A stretch of 64,000 bases of DNA from the NCBI RefSeq assembly GCF_020131355.1, contig NZ_JAHLEL010000044.1, forward strand, positions 372,001 to 436,000. The letters are read 5' to 3'. Below are positions 44,917 through 52,740 of the stretch, piece after piece (the stretch's first letter is position 1; each line of letters begins with the position of its first letter). The position numbers were made by a program, and so were the translations under genes. Below the pieces are notes generated by a model. The model saw nothing but the letters and a program-made list of their open reading frames with translations. It made no database searches and was not told the DNA's origin. This stretch comes from Pseudonocardia sp. ICBG1293. Its GTDB lineage: Bacteria > Actinomycetota > Actinomycetes > Mycobacteriales > Pseudonocardiaceae.

Positions 44917-45899
44917 GTGCTCGATCCCGCTCAGCTCTACCAGGTCGACCCGGCCGCGCCGGCCCTCGACGAGCCGGTCCTGATCGTCGTGCTGGACGGG
45001 TTCGTCGACGCCGGCAACGCGGGCGCCCTCGCCGTCGGCGCGCTCACCGACGACCGCGAGGCGGTCCGGGTGGCCCGGTTCGACGTCGACCAGCTCGTCG
45101 ACTACCGGTCGCGACGCCCGCCGCTGCGGTTCGAGACCGACCGCTGGGCCGACTACGACCCGCCGGAGCTCGACGTCGTCGCGTTGGCCGACACCGGGGA
45201 CACGCAGTACCTGCTGCTCGCCGGGCCGGAGCCGGACATGCAGTGGGAGCGGTTCGTCGCCGCGGTCGGGCTGCTGGTCGAGCAGCTCGGGATCCGCCTG
45301 GTGATCACGCTGCAGGGCATCCCGATGGCGGTGCCGCACACCCGCCCGATCGGGGTGACCGCGCACGGCACCCGGCCGGAGCTGGTGGAGGGCCACACCC
45401 CGTGGTTCGCCACCGCCGACGTCCCGGGCAGCGCCGCCGCGTTGCTGGAGTACCGCCTCGGGCAGGCCGGTCAGGACGTCGTGGGCTACGCCGTGCACGT
45501 GCCGCACTACCTGTCGCGCTCGGCGTACCCGCAGGCGGCGCGCGTCCTGCTGGACCACGCGGGGCTGTCGGCGGGGCTGTACCTGCCGACCGAGACGCTG
45601 ACCCGGGCCGCCGAGCAGGCCGACTCCGAGATCGCCGAGCAGGTGGCGGGTTCGAAGGAGGTCGGGCAGGTCGTGTCGGCCCTGGAGGAGCAGTACGACC
45701 AGGTCATCGCGGCCCGGGAGTCCGGTGACCTGCGGGACGGGCTGGAGGGCGGCGAGCTGCCCAGCGGCGACGAGCTGGCCGCGGAGTTCGAGCGGTTCCT
45801 GGCCGGGGGTGGCGACGACAAGCCGGGTGGGAAGTCCCCCGGCGAGGACGAGCCACCGCACGAGCCCCCCCCGCGCCCCCGCTGCCCCCCGCGACCTGA
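44917..45899 (+). CDS. PAC2 (proteasome assembly chaperone-like) family protein, frameshift near the 3' end
   Basis: GTG 44917 behind GGAGG. The PAC2 domain fills residues 1-235: EPVLIVVLDGFVDAGNAGALAVGAL, FDVDQLVDYRSRRPPLRF, LLLAGPEPDMQWERFVAAVGLLVEQLG, LQGIPMAVPHTRPIGVTAHG, VGYAVHVPHYLSRSAYPQAARVLL; a conserved helical tail ends with LPSGDELAAEFERFLAGGGDD. After this, the frame does not stop where expected but runs on for 470 more codons across the opposite-strand RiPP genes. A C8 run at 45865-45872 is the likely slip point: one more C gives a stop at 45897-45899, one fewer gives a stop near 45952. The end given is therefore an estimate. Confidence 0.75.
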
Positions 45900-45954
45900 C
45901 CGACGCCGTGCGGGGCGGGACGGTCACCGGACCGGGCCGACCCCGCCGGTGACC

Positions 45955-47214
45955 TCAGGTCCCGAGGGCGAGGGCGTGCTGCACCCGCCCACGGCCGGCG
46001 GGGCCCCGCAGGACCGCCTCGACCCAGCAGCCGACGGGGCGGGCCGCGAGACCGGCCGCGGTCGCGGCCAGCCAGGCGTCGTGGACGGCGAGCCCGGCCG
46101 CGACGTGCTGGGTCACGGTCCCGGGGCCGGGGTCGAGGTCCCCGGTGACGACGAGCAGCCCGCCGACGCCGGTGAGGTCCGGGATCCCGCAGGCCCGCCG
46201 GGTCAGCGCGGCCAGCAGCGGGTGCCCGGCGTCGAGCACGGACGCGCGCTGGCCGGCGACCAGCCGGTCCCGGGCGACCCGGTCGAGCCCGATGTCGGGG
46301 ACCGGGGCGCGCAGGTTCGCGAACGGCACCGAGCGACGCGCCCGGAGCACGTCCGCCGGGTGCCCGGCCGCGCCCGCGCCCAGCGGGACGGCGCCGTCGG
46401 GGCCGGGCCCGGTCGTGAGCACGACCCGGGACCGGGGACCGTCCGGGACGAGGTGGGCCGTCCGCCGCCGGTCCAGGGTGGCCGCGGCGGCGAGCACGGC
46501 GGCGGCCGCGTGGCCGAGGTCGAGCAGCAGCACCGGCAGCGAGCGCGGTCCGTAGCGCCACGCGGTCCGCTCCGGGGTCAACCGGAGGACGACGTCCGCG
46601 CGGTCGACGTCCGTGGGCCCGGCGTCCGTGGGCCCGGCGTCCGTGGGCCCGGCGTCCGTGGGCCCGGCGTCCGTGGGCCCGGCGTCCGTGGGCCCGGCGT
46701 CCGTGGGCCCGGCGTCGACCGGGCCGGGCGGGTCCCCGAGGGCATGGGCGAGCGGGTCGTAGACGCGGCCGCCGACCCGGGCGTCGACCGGGTAGCGACC
46801 ACCCGCCGAGGGCACCCGGCGCAGCCGCACCCCGCCGACGACCCGGGCCGGATCGGCGGCCAGCGACAGCGCGAGCAGCGCACCGGTCCCGGTGCCGTCG
46901 ACGGGCAGGGGCACCGGCCGGGTCGCGGTGGTCGCCTCGGCGGGGCGGGTGGTGTGGTCGGTGGGACCGGGGTCGGCGCCGGACCAGGCGAGCCGGAACG
47001 CCGCAGCGGTCCGAGGGTCCACGGCGACCCGCCGGTCCGGCACCGTCCCGCCGGGGGCCGCGGCCCGCTCCGGGGGCGGTGCGGCCCGGCCCGGGGGCGA
47101 TGCGGGCCTGCCCGGGGACGGTGCAGCCCGGCCCGGGGACGGTGCGGGCCTACCCGGGGACGGTGCAGCCCGGCCCGGGGACGGTGCGGGCCTACCCGGG
47201 GGCGGTGCCGTCAC
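45955..47214 (-). CDS. SagB-type (azoline) dehydrogenase of the RiPP cluster
   Basis: 419 residues from GTG 47212-47214, overlapping the YcaO stop (GTGA). The nitroreductase-fold FMN enzyme is recognised by the SagB motif LRRVPSAGGRYPVDARV (about 131-147), YGPRSLPVLLLDLGHAAAAV, RSVPFANLR and the C-terminal AVHDAWLAATAAGLAARPVGCWVEAVL. It would oxidise azolines to azoles. Two low-complexity insertions are odd: seven Pro-rich heptads at residues 4-52 and seven exact AGPTD repeats at 168-202. It is the last gene of the precursor operon; the conserved core around them is intact. Confidence 0.85.
   Translation of the reverse strand: MTAPPPGRPAPSPGRAAPSPGRPAPSPGRAAPSPGRPASPPGRAAPPPERAAAPGGTVPDRRVAVDPRTAAAFRLAWSGADPGPTDHTTRPAEATTATRPVPLPVDGTGTGALLALSLAADPARVVGGVRLRRVPSAGGRYPVDARVGGRVYDPLAHALGDPPGPVDAGPTDAGPTDAGPTDAGPTDAGPTDAGPTDAGPTDVDRADVVLRLTPERTAWRYGPRSLPVLLLDLGHAAAAVLAAAATLDRRRTAHLVPDGPRSRVVLTTGPGPDGAVPLGAGAAGHPADVLRARRSVPFANLRAPVPDIGLDRVARDRLVAGQRASVLDAGHPLLAALTRRACGIPDLTGVGGLLVVTGDLDPGPGTVTQHVAAGLAVHDAWLAATAAGLAARPVGCWVEAVLRGPAGRGRVQHALALGT
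46609..46713. repeat. tandem repeat, seven copies of 15 bp
   Basis: Unit GTCCGTGGGCCCGGC repeated seven times without change, in frame in the SagB-type gene and encoding (Ala-Gly-Pro-Thr-Asp)7. Perfect identity suggests recent expansion and probable copy-number variation. Confidence 0.95.
47059..47205. repeat. tandem repeat, about seven copies of 21 bp
   Basis: Near-identical 21-base units encode heptads such as PSPGRAA/PSPGRPA at the N-terminus of the SagB-type protein; alternate units are more alike, indicating a 42-base higher-order repeat. Confidence 0.85.
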
Positions 47215-48572
47215 AGGAACGGCGGCGGGCAGTGCACCAGCCCGTCGGGGCCGGTGGCCGGGTCCAGGTCGAGGCCGTACGCGCGGGCCGTCTCGCGCCA
47301 GCGCGGCAGCCCCCAGTAACGGAACGCCGCCGGCGCGTTCGGGACGAGCCCGGTGGCACACGTGCGGACCACCCGCCAGGGTGTCTCGGCGACGTCGGGG
47401 GTGGTGAGGTCGACGCGCGCGATCCGGTGCCCGTCGGCGAGCAGCGCCGCGGTCAGCGACGCCAGGTCCCCGGTCACACCGGCGCGCAGCGGGCCGCGCG
47501 TCGCCGGCGCGGTGAACCGGGGCAGGTACTCCTCCTGGACGCGCGGGTCGAGCCACACCTGCACCTGGGCGCCGAGGTCGCGCACGGCGGCGTAGCGCGC
47601 ACCGGCGCCGTCCCGGTAGCGGCGGTCGGCGCGGTGGTCGAGATAGAGCCCACGGGCGAGGACCCCGGCCTCGATCGAGGCGTACACCCAACCGTCGGGG
47701 TCGAGCAGACCGCGGGTGAACACCCAGGTGTGGACGGCCTCCAGCACGGCCTTGGTCGCCGCCTCACCGGCGTCGAAACGGGCCGCGCCACCCCCGGCGA
47801 CGATCCCGGTCTCCCGGTCCACGACGACGGCCCCGACCACCGCGGCCGGGTACTCGGTGGGCAGCTCGACGAGGTGCACCTCGAACGCCGCCCCGGCCAG
47901 CGCGGCGTCGAGCCCCGGCACCGAGGCCCGGTCGATGCCGCGGCCGGGCAGTCCGAGGTGCCACCAGCGTTCCAGGGCGTCGCGCTCGACGAGCTCGAGC
48001 AGGCCACGGCGATGGGCGTCCAGCGCGCCGTCGCCGGTCGCGATGCCGGCGTAGTTGAGGTGGTGGAAGCGGGGCTCGTCGCGGCGGGCGCCGCTGTGAT
48101 GGTTGAGCAGCGCCCAGGAGGCGGGCAGCCACGTCTGCTCCCCGTCGGCCTCGACGCCGGCGATCCAGCGGATCGGCAGGTCGTCGGTGAAGCGCCGGTA
48201 GGGACGGCCGTCCTGCCAGGGGGCGAGCAGCGGCAGCTCGTCGGGGCCCCAGCACCGCCGGCCCGCGTCGCGCAGCTCGGCGGCCGTGGTCAGCGGGAGG
48301 TCGCGCGGGACGCGGTTGCCGCAGTAGCGCTCGACCGCCTCGCCGAGCGCGGCGGTGCGCGCGCCGTCCCGGTCGCCGAAGGTGGTGCCGAGGCTGACCC
48401 GGTCGGCGGGCCAGGCGCCGAGCCGGCGCGCGTCGGACACCTCCGCGGTGACGGCGGTGTAGGCGGCGGGCAGCCCCGGCACGGGGGCGACGTCCACCAG
48501 CCGGCGGACGACCCCGCTCAGCGGGTCCACCAGCGCCTCCACCGGCAGTACGGGAACGGTCGGTGCCGTCAC
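47211..48572 (-). CDS. YcaO domain protein (azoline-forming cyclodehydratase)
   Basis: 453 residues from GTG 48570-48572, overlapping the upstream hydrolase stop (GTGA). YcaO ATP-binding elements: GTTFGDRDGARTAALGEAVERYCG (Glu residues for Mg-ATP) and LLELVERDALERWWHLGLPG (E-x3-RDA), then GGGAARFDAGEAATKAVLEAVHTW. The C-terminus is HCPPPFL, a version of the Pro-rich end that YcaO enzymes of TOMM clusters place in the active site. It would activate the amide backbone of the precursor with ATP and cyclise Ser/Thr side chains to oxazolines. The separate E1-like protein two genes upstream is the expected leader-binding partner. Confidence 0.92.
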   Translation of the reverse strand: MTAPTVPVLPVEALVDPLSGVVRRLVDVAPVPGLPAAYTAVTAEVSDARRLGAWPADRVSLGTTFGDRDGARTAALGEAVERYCGNRVPRDLPLTTAAELRDAGRRCWGPDELPLLAPWQDGRPYRRFTDDLPIRWIAGVEADGEQTWLPASWALLNHHSGARRDEPRFHHLNYAGIATGDGALDAHRRGLLELVERDALERWWHLGLPGRGIDRASVPGLDAALAGAAFEVHLVELPTEYPAAVVGAVVVDRETGIVAGGGAARFDAGEAATKAVLEAVHTWVFTRGLLDPDGWVYASIEAGVLARGLYLDHRADRRYRDGAGARYAAVRDLGAQVQVWLDPRVQEEYLPRFTAPATRGPLRAGVTGDLASLTAALLADGHRIARVDLTTPDVAETPWRVVRTCATGLVPNAPAAFRYWGLPRWRETARAYGLDLDPATGPDGLVHCPPPFL

Positions 48573-50020
48573 AGGGTGACCTCCTCGGGGATGGCGGCCG
48601 CGGCGAGCTCGTCGCGGCCGGGTGGGACGTGTGGCAGGTCCAGGTGCACCGCGTGCACCGTGCGGGGGTCGGCGCGCAGGTCGGTCGCGTGCGCCGCGTC
48701 CTGCCCGGTGTGCGGGTTGCGGGCGTGGGCGGGCCAGTGGTGCCCGGCGATCTCGACGCGCAGCCGGTCGCCCTCGGCGAGTGCGGCACCGACCGGTGGG
48801 GTCGTGACGACGACCCGGTGCGGCGACGGGCCCCGGTGCCGGTGCACGGCGGTGACGAGGTCGTGGTCGCGCAGCCCGATCCGCACGACCCAGTCGGCGT
48901 CGACGGCGCCACTGTCGGCGACGAGCGTGACGACCAGTGGTCCGGCGAGGGTCCCGGCGGACAGGGGCGGGGTGTGGGCGACGACCCGGTCGTCCCGGTG
49001 CAGGTCCGGTCCGGAGACGGCGGGGACGGCGGGGACGGCGGGGACCGGCGCCCCCGGCGGCCGCGACCGCACCGGCCGGTCCGGGTCGGCGACGAACCCG
49101 GCGGGGAACCCACCCGGCCGCACGGCGTCGACGGCGAGTGCCGGGGCTCCCCCGGCGCGCACCCAGCGACCGGTCCCCCCGGCCGCGACGAGCGCGCCAC
49201 GCCCCAGCGGCCGGTTCTCGACCGCGGCGCGGGCCCAGGCGGCGTAGACCGCGCCGATCCGACGGCCGGCCAGGGCGGCACCGGGTGCCGGCGCGTCGAG
49301 CTCGTGCCCCCACGGTCCCAGGACCAGCCGGGAGGGTCCTCCCCAGTGCCGGGCGAGCGCCCAGGTCCGGGCGGCGAACGGGTCCGCGGTGCCCCCGACG
49401 GCGAGCAGCGGCATCGCGGCGAGGGCGACCCCGTCCCACAACCACGGTGTCCGGGCGGGGGCGTCCCACAGGTCGGTCCAGCCGGCCGGCGCCGGGTCCA
49501 GCGCCGCGGTGACCGGCAGCGTCGTGGCCGCCGACGGGGCGGCGGGCCGGGCGTCCTGCCCGTGCTCGGACCACCAGCCGATCCGACAGGCCAGCCGGGC
49601 GGCGCCGCCGGGTTCGCGGGCGGTCTCACCGGGTCCGAGCGCGGGGACCGCGGCGAGCACCCCGCACACGTCGGGATCGGCGAGGGCACCCGCGACCGCG
49701 CAGTGCGCCCCGTAGCTGGCGCCGGCGAGCACGACCCGACCGTCGCAGCCCGGGACGGCACGCAGCGCGGCCAGCGCGGCGACGCCGTCGCCGGTCTCGT
49801 GGGCGTAGGGCAGGAAGCTGCCCGTCGAGCCGCCGCGTCCCCGGACGTCGACGACGAGGGCGCCGAACCCGTGCGCGGCCCAGCCGCGGGCCTCGGGGAG
49901 CAGCCGCTCACGGCCGTAGGGGGTGCGGATCAGGACCGCGGGCCAGCGTGCGGCGGTGGGACGGACGAGGGTGGCGGCGAGCCGGACACCGTCGGGGCCC
50001 GGCAGGTCGAGCTCGCTCAC
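48569..50020 (-). CDS. CocE/NonD-type alpha/beta hydrolase in the RiPP operon
   Basis: 483 residues from GTG 50018-50020, overlapping the E1-like stop (GTGA). The alpha/beta core has GFGALVVDVRGRGGSTGSF and nucleophile GASYGAHCAVAG (Ser about 102); PLLAVGGTADPFA and LGPWGHELDAPAPG supply acid and His. A C-terminal jelly-roll domain (LRVEIAGHHWPAHARNPHTG) is typical of X-Pro dipeptidyl-peptidase/cocaine esterase enzymes. No signal peptide. Position inside the TOMM operon suggests it trims the leader or hydrolyses an amide/ester of the product. Such hydrolases occur in some LAP loci but their role is not generally fixed. Confidence 0.88.
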   Translation of the reverse strand: MSELDLPGPDGVRLAATLVRPTAARWPAVLIRTPYGRERLLPEARGWAAHGFGALVVDVRGRGGSTGSFLPYAHETGDGVAALAALRAVPGCDGRVVLAGASYGAHCAVAGALADPDVCGVLAAVPALGPGETAREPGGAARLACRIGWWSEHGQDARPAAPSAATTLPVTAALDPAPAGWTDLWDAPARTPWLWDGVALAAMPLLAVGGTADPFAARTWALARHWGGPSRLVLGPWGHELDAPAPGAALAGRRIGAVYAAWARAAVENRPLGRGALVAAGGTGRWVRAGGAPALAVDAVRPGGFPAGFVADPDRPVRSRPPGAPVPAVPAVPAVSGPDLHRDDRVVAHTPPLSAGTLAGPLVVTLVADSGAVDADWVVRIGLRDHDLVTAVHRHRGPSPHRVVVTTPPVGAALAEGDRLRVEIAGHHWPAHARNPHTGQDAAHATDLRADPRTVHAVHLDLPHVPPGRDELAAAAIPEEVTL

Positions 50021-50952
50021 GGTGCGCTGTCGGGCACCGGCAGCAGGGCGTGGTCGGCGACGGCGGCGGTGTCGAGGTCGACCACCCGCAGGCGACGCCG
50101 GGCGGGCAGCGCGGCCGGGACGAGGGCGCCGGACGCGGGGGTGTCGTGGCCCGCCACCCAGGCGCGCACGTCGGCGGCGAGCAGCGCGGCCAGCAGGGCG
50201 TGGTCGCCGGGGCCGGTCGGGGCGGCGGGGGCGGCGTCCCAGTAGGCGAGCAGGTGCGGGTGTCCGGACCCGGCCGCGGCCAGGCGCCGGGCGCGGACGT
50301 CGGCGTGCCCGGCGTCACCGGGGTGCACCGAGGGCGGTTCGAGGATGCCGTGGCGGCCCTCGACGGCGAGCCGGAACCACGCGGTCCCCCGTGCGGGCAG
50401 CGTGTCCAGCGCGGTCCAGGCGGCGGGTGCGGGGCCGTCCGCGACGGCGCACACCGCGTCGACGGGACCGGCCGTACCGGCGTCGCCGGGGCCGGCCGCG
50501 GCGTCGTCGCCGGTGCGGTCGCCTGCGGTGGCCGGGTCGGTGGCACCACCGGCGGTGGCCGGGTCGGCGCGGCCACCGGTCCCGGAGCCGCCCGCGGCGG
50601 GGCTCCCCGGCGTGGCCGCGGTGAGCGTGGCGAGGTCGCGACGGCCGACCCGTACCCCGGGCCCGTCCAGGGCGGCGGCGACGGCGTCGGCCAGCGCGCC
50701 GGACCCGACGACGGTCACGGTGACGGTGCGCGGCGGCGGCGCGTGGTCGAGGTAGCCGGCGGCGGCGAACGCGTCCCGCTCCGGGACGAGCTCCGGCGGG
50801 GGTACCGGGTCGGTACCGTCGAACCAGGCGGTCAGCGCCTCGACGGTGGCGGGGGGCAGGTCGATCCCGCGCAGCCGGCCGGACGCCTCCCGCAGGGCGG
50901 TGCCCCGACCGGGGACCTCGAAGACGCTCACGCCCGGTCGCAGTCGTTGCAC
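50017..50952 (-). CDS. TOMM leader-peptide-binding E1-like protein
   Basis: 311 residues from GTG 50950-50952. The N-terminal 85 residues form a winged-helix/RRE-like part (LRPGVSVFEVPGRGTALREA, GIDLPPATVEALTAWFDG, ELVPERDAFAAAGYLD), then a Rossmann-like E1 strand VTVTVVGSGALADAVAAALDGPGV, a disordered Gly/Ala/Thr segment (about 115-160) and LRVVDLDTAAVADHALLPVPD. This matches the Ocin-ThiF-like partner proteins that present precursors to YcaO. The zinc Cys motifs of active E1 enzymes are absent, as in partner proteins. It starts 79 bases after the precursor gene, beyond a strong hairpin. Confidence 0.78.
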   Translation of the reverse strand: MQRLRPGVSVFEVPGRGTALREASGRLRGIDLPPATVEALTAWFDGTDPVPPPELVPERDAFAAAGYLDHAPPPRTVTVTVVGSGALADAVAAALDGPGVRVGRRDLATLTAATPGSPAAGGSGTGGRADPATAGGATDPATAGDRTGDDAAAGPGDAGTAGPVDAVCAVADGPAPAAWTALDTLPARGTAWFRLAVEGRHGILEPPSVHPGDAGHADVRARRLAAAGSGHPHLLAYWDAAPAAPTGPGDHALLAALLAADVRAWVAGHDTPASGALVPAALPARRRLRVVDLDTAAVADHALLPVPDSAP

Positions 50953-50987
50953 TGGCTCTCCCTGGTCCGTCGGTCGGTCACGGCAGA

Positions 50988-51025
50988 CCGCGGGCCCGGC
51001 ACCGTCACCGGTGCCGGGCCCGCGG
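50988..51025 (-). terminator. hairpin between precursor and processing genes, candidate attenuator
   Basis: Seventeen-base perfect stem with four-base loop: arms CCGCGGGCCCGGCACCG (50988-51004) and CGGTGCCGGGCCCGCGG (51009-51025). It begins seven bases after the precursor stop. Partial termination here would give more precursor than enzyme transcripts, as in many RiPP operons. Confidence 0.75.
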
Positions 51026-51031
51026 CGGGTG

Positions 51032-51151
51032 TCACTCCTGCTCGGCGGCCTGCTCGGTCGCGAACGGGTTCTCGACGAGGGCGTTGGAGTGGCTCGCGGA
51101 GTTGTGCGGCAGGGCGCGCTCGGCCTCGAGCTCGGTGAAGATGTCCTTCAT
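51032..51151 (-). CDS. RiPP precursor peptide, 39 residues, Cys-free
   Basis: ATG 51149-51151 with an excellent ribosome site GGAGGAG six bases upstream. The leader MKDIFTELEAERAL is acidic/amphipathic; the following segment PHNSASHSNALVENPF holds Ser18, Ser20 and Ser22 around His16 and His21, and the tail ATEQAAEQE is acidic. No Cys occurs, so only oxazol(in)es could form, up to three from the Ser residues plus one from Thr32. It is the first gene of the E1-like/hydrolase/YcaO/dehydrogenase operon. The frame is open 22 codons upstream but without a ribosome site. I do not recognise the peptide from a known compound; core borders are inferred. Confidence 0.8.
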   Translation of the reverse strand: MKDIFTELEAERALPHNSASHSNALVENPFATEQAAEQE

Positions 51152-51203
51152 CGTTTTCTCCTCCAGTGGGTGACATCGTCCGGTTCCGGACCGCACCATC
51201 GTC

Positions 51204-51216
51204 ACCATAAACGACA
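51204..51216 (-). promoter_or_regulatory. precursor promoter with AAACGACA element
   Basis: Minus-strand -10 TATGGT (51204-51209) is preceded directly by the octamer TGTCGTTT (plus-strand AAACGACA at 51209-51216). AT-rich region; transcription would start near 51197, about 45 bases before the precursor ATG. Confidence 0.55.
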
Positions 51217-51265
51217 TTGGTTTTCAACAGTGGGCCATCTCTCGTCCCGATCTATTGGAGATGAC

Positions 51266-51284
51266 TGTCGTTTCACACTAGGGT
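51266..51284 (+). promoter_or_regulatory. MFS exporter promoter with TGTCGTTT element
   Basis: TTGGAG (51255-51260), 18 bases, TAGGGT (51279-51284); the octamer TGTCGTTT (51266-51273) lies in the spacer, five bases before the -10 box. It is inverted relative to the copy at 51209-51216. Confidence 0.6.
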
Positions 51285-51310
51285 TCGCGCAACCCCGACG
51301 GAAGGAACCC

Positions 51311-52552
51311 GTGAGCGAGACGGCCCCGACCGCCCCCGAGCACGAACGCACCGACCTGCGCCGCTACCTGACCGCCCGGGTCGTCTCGGTCGCCGGCTCA
51401 CTGGCCGCCGCGGTCGCGCTGCCGGTACTCGTCTACCGCCTGACGGGCTCCCCCGCGTGGACCGCGGCGATCGCGACGGCGGAGGCACTGCCGTACCTGT
51501 TGTTCGGGCTGGTCGCGGGGGCGCTGGCCGACCGGGTCGACCGCAGGCGGCTGATGGTCGGCGTGGACCTGGCGTGCGGGCTGGTGCTCGCGGGGGTCCC
51601 GCTCGCGTGGTGGGCCGGGGTGCTCACGCCGTGGCAGGTGCTCGGCACGGCGGTCGCGGTGCAGACCGGGTTCGTGTTCTTCGACGCCGCGAACTTCGGC
51701 GCGCTGCCCACCCTGGTCGGGCCGGACCGGATCACCGCGGCGTTCTCCACCCTCTACGGCGCGACGACCGTCGTCGAGCTGGTCGTGCCGCCACTGGCCG
51801 GGCTGGCCGTCGCCACACTGGCCCCGGCCGGGCTGCTGTCGGTCACCGCGCTCACCGCGGTCGCGTCGGCGCTGCTGATCCGTTCGGTGGCCGGGCGGTT
51901 GTCCCCCGGGCCGGGTACCCGCGCCCCGACCCGGATCCTCGCCGACGTGCGCGAGGGCCTGGGGCTGCTGTGGGGCAACCCGGTCGTGCGCACCCTGACC
52001 CTCGTCGGCACCACCCAGGCCGTCGCGGGCGGCGCCTGGCTCGCGATGACGGTGCCGTGGGCGGACCGGGTCCTGGGCATCCGCGCCGACGGCGACGCCC
52101 GGCTCGGCCTGCTGTTCGCCTGCTGGGGCGTGGGTGGGCTGGCCGCGGCCCGGCTGGTCCCACGGCTGTCGGAGCGCTGGGGCGGAGCCCGGCTGGCGCT
52201 GGCCGGGCTCCCGGTCTCGCTGGCCTGCGCGGTCGCCGTCGTCGCGGCGACACACTGGGTCCCCGCGCTGCTCGCCGCCACCGCGTTCGGGGCGGCCTAC
52301 TCGACCGTCGTGCTCAACGCCGTCACCTACCGGCTGCAGGTCACCCCCGAGCACGCCCGCGCCCGGGTGTCGACGACCGCGCGGATGCTGTCCTGGGGGC
52401 TCGGCACCCCCGCCGGCGCGGCGCTGGCCGGAGTGGTGGCGACGACGCCGGCGGGCCCGCGCGGTGGGCTGGCGGCCGGGGCCGCGGTGCTGGCCGGCGG
52501 GGTCGCGCTGGCCTGGCTCACCCCGCCGCTGCGCCGGGCCGCCCGCGGCTGA
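51311..52552 (+). CDS. MFS exporter of the RiPP cluster
   Basis: 413 residues from GTG 51311 with GAAGGA upstream. Twelve hydrophobic segments of the MFS_3/EntS-like group: LTARVVSVAGSLAAAVALPVLVYRLTGSPAWTAAIA, LPYLLFGLVAGALADRVDRRRLMVG (loop 2-3), FFDAANFGALPTLVGPDRITAAFSTLYG, YSTVVLNAVTYRLQVTPEHARARVSTTARMLSWG. EntS-type members export siderophores, and others drugs. Divergent from the precursor gene with a shared regulatory region, so it is the likely exporter of the mature peptide and immunity factor. It converges on the ABC-transport operon. Confidence 0.88.
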   Translation: MSETAPTAPEHERTDLRRYLTARVVSVAGSLAAAVALPVLVYRLTGSPAWTAAIATAEALPYLLFGLVAGALADRVDRRRLMVGVDLACGLVLAGVPLAWWAGVLTPWQVLGTAVAVQTGFVFFDAANFGALPTLVGPDRITAAFSTLYGATTVVELVVPPLAGLAVATLAPAGLLSVTALTAVASALLIRSVAGRLSPGPGTRAPTRILADVREGLGLLWGNPVVRTLTLVGTTQAVAGGAWLAMTVPWADRVLGIRADGDARLGLLFACWGVGGLAAARLVPRLSERWGGARLALAGLPVSLACAVAVVAATHWVPALLAATAFGAAYSTVVLNAVTYRLQVTPEHARARVSTTARMLSWGLGTPAGAALAGVVATTPAGPRGGLAAGAAVLAGGVALAWLTPPLRRAARG

Positions 52553-52628
52553 CCGGGCCGACCCCGTCCGGGACACCCCGGCCCGGCGCCGGCAGCACCG
52601 ATCCCGACGCGCGCCCGACCGGCGAGAC

Positions 52629-52662
52629 GCACGTTTCCGCCCTCGCAGGGGCGGAAACGTGC
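52629..52662. terminator. bidirectional hairpin terminator
   Basis: Perfect 14-base arms GCACGTTTCCGCCC (52629-52642) and GGGCGGAAACGTGC (52649-52662) with a six-base loop, midway between the convergent ends of the MFS gene (52552) and the ATPase gene (52741). Confidence 0.8.
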
Positions 52663-52740
52663 ACGTCGCTGCACCGGCGACCCGCCCGGGAATGGCGAAC
52701 CGGTCGTCGGCGTGCCACGCCCGGCGGGGTGGGTGGGCCG

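Noticed and set aside
46609..46713. CRISPR-like array
   Set aside because: The 15-bp units are directly contiguous with no spacers and lie in frame inside a coding gene.
44917..47319. An 831-residue PAC2 fusion protein
   Set aside because: Beyond about 45870 the translation is antisense to the SagB-type gene and low in complexity; a homopolymer frame error explains it better.
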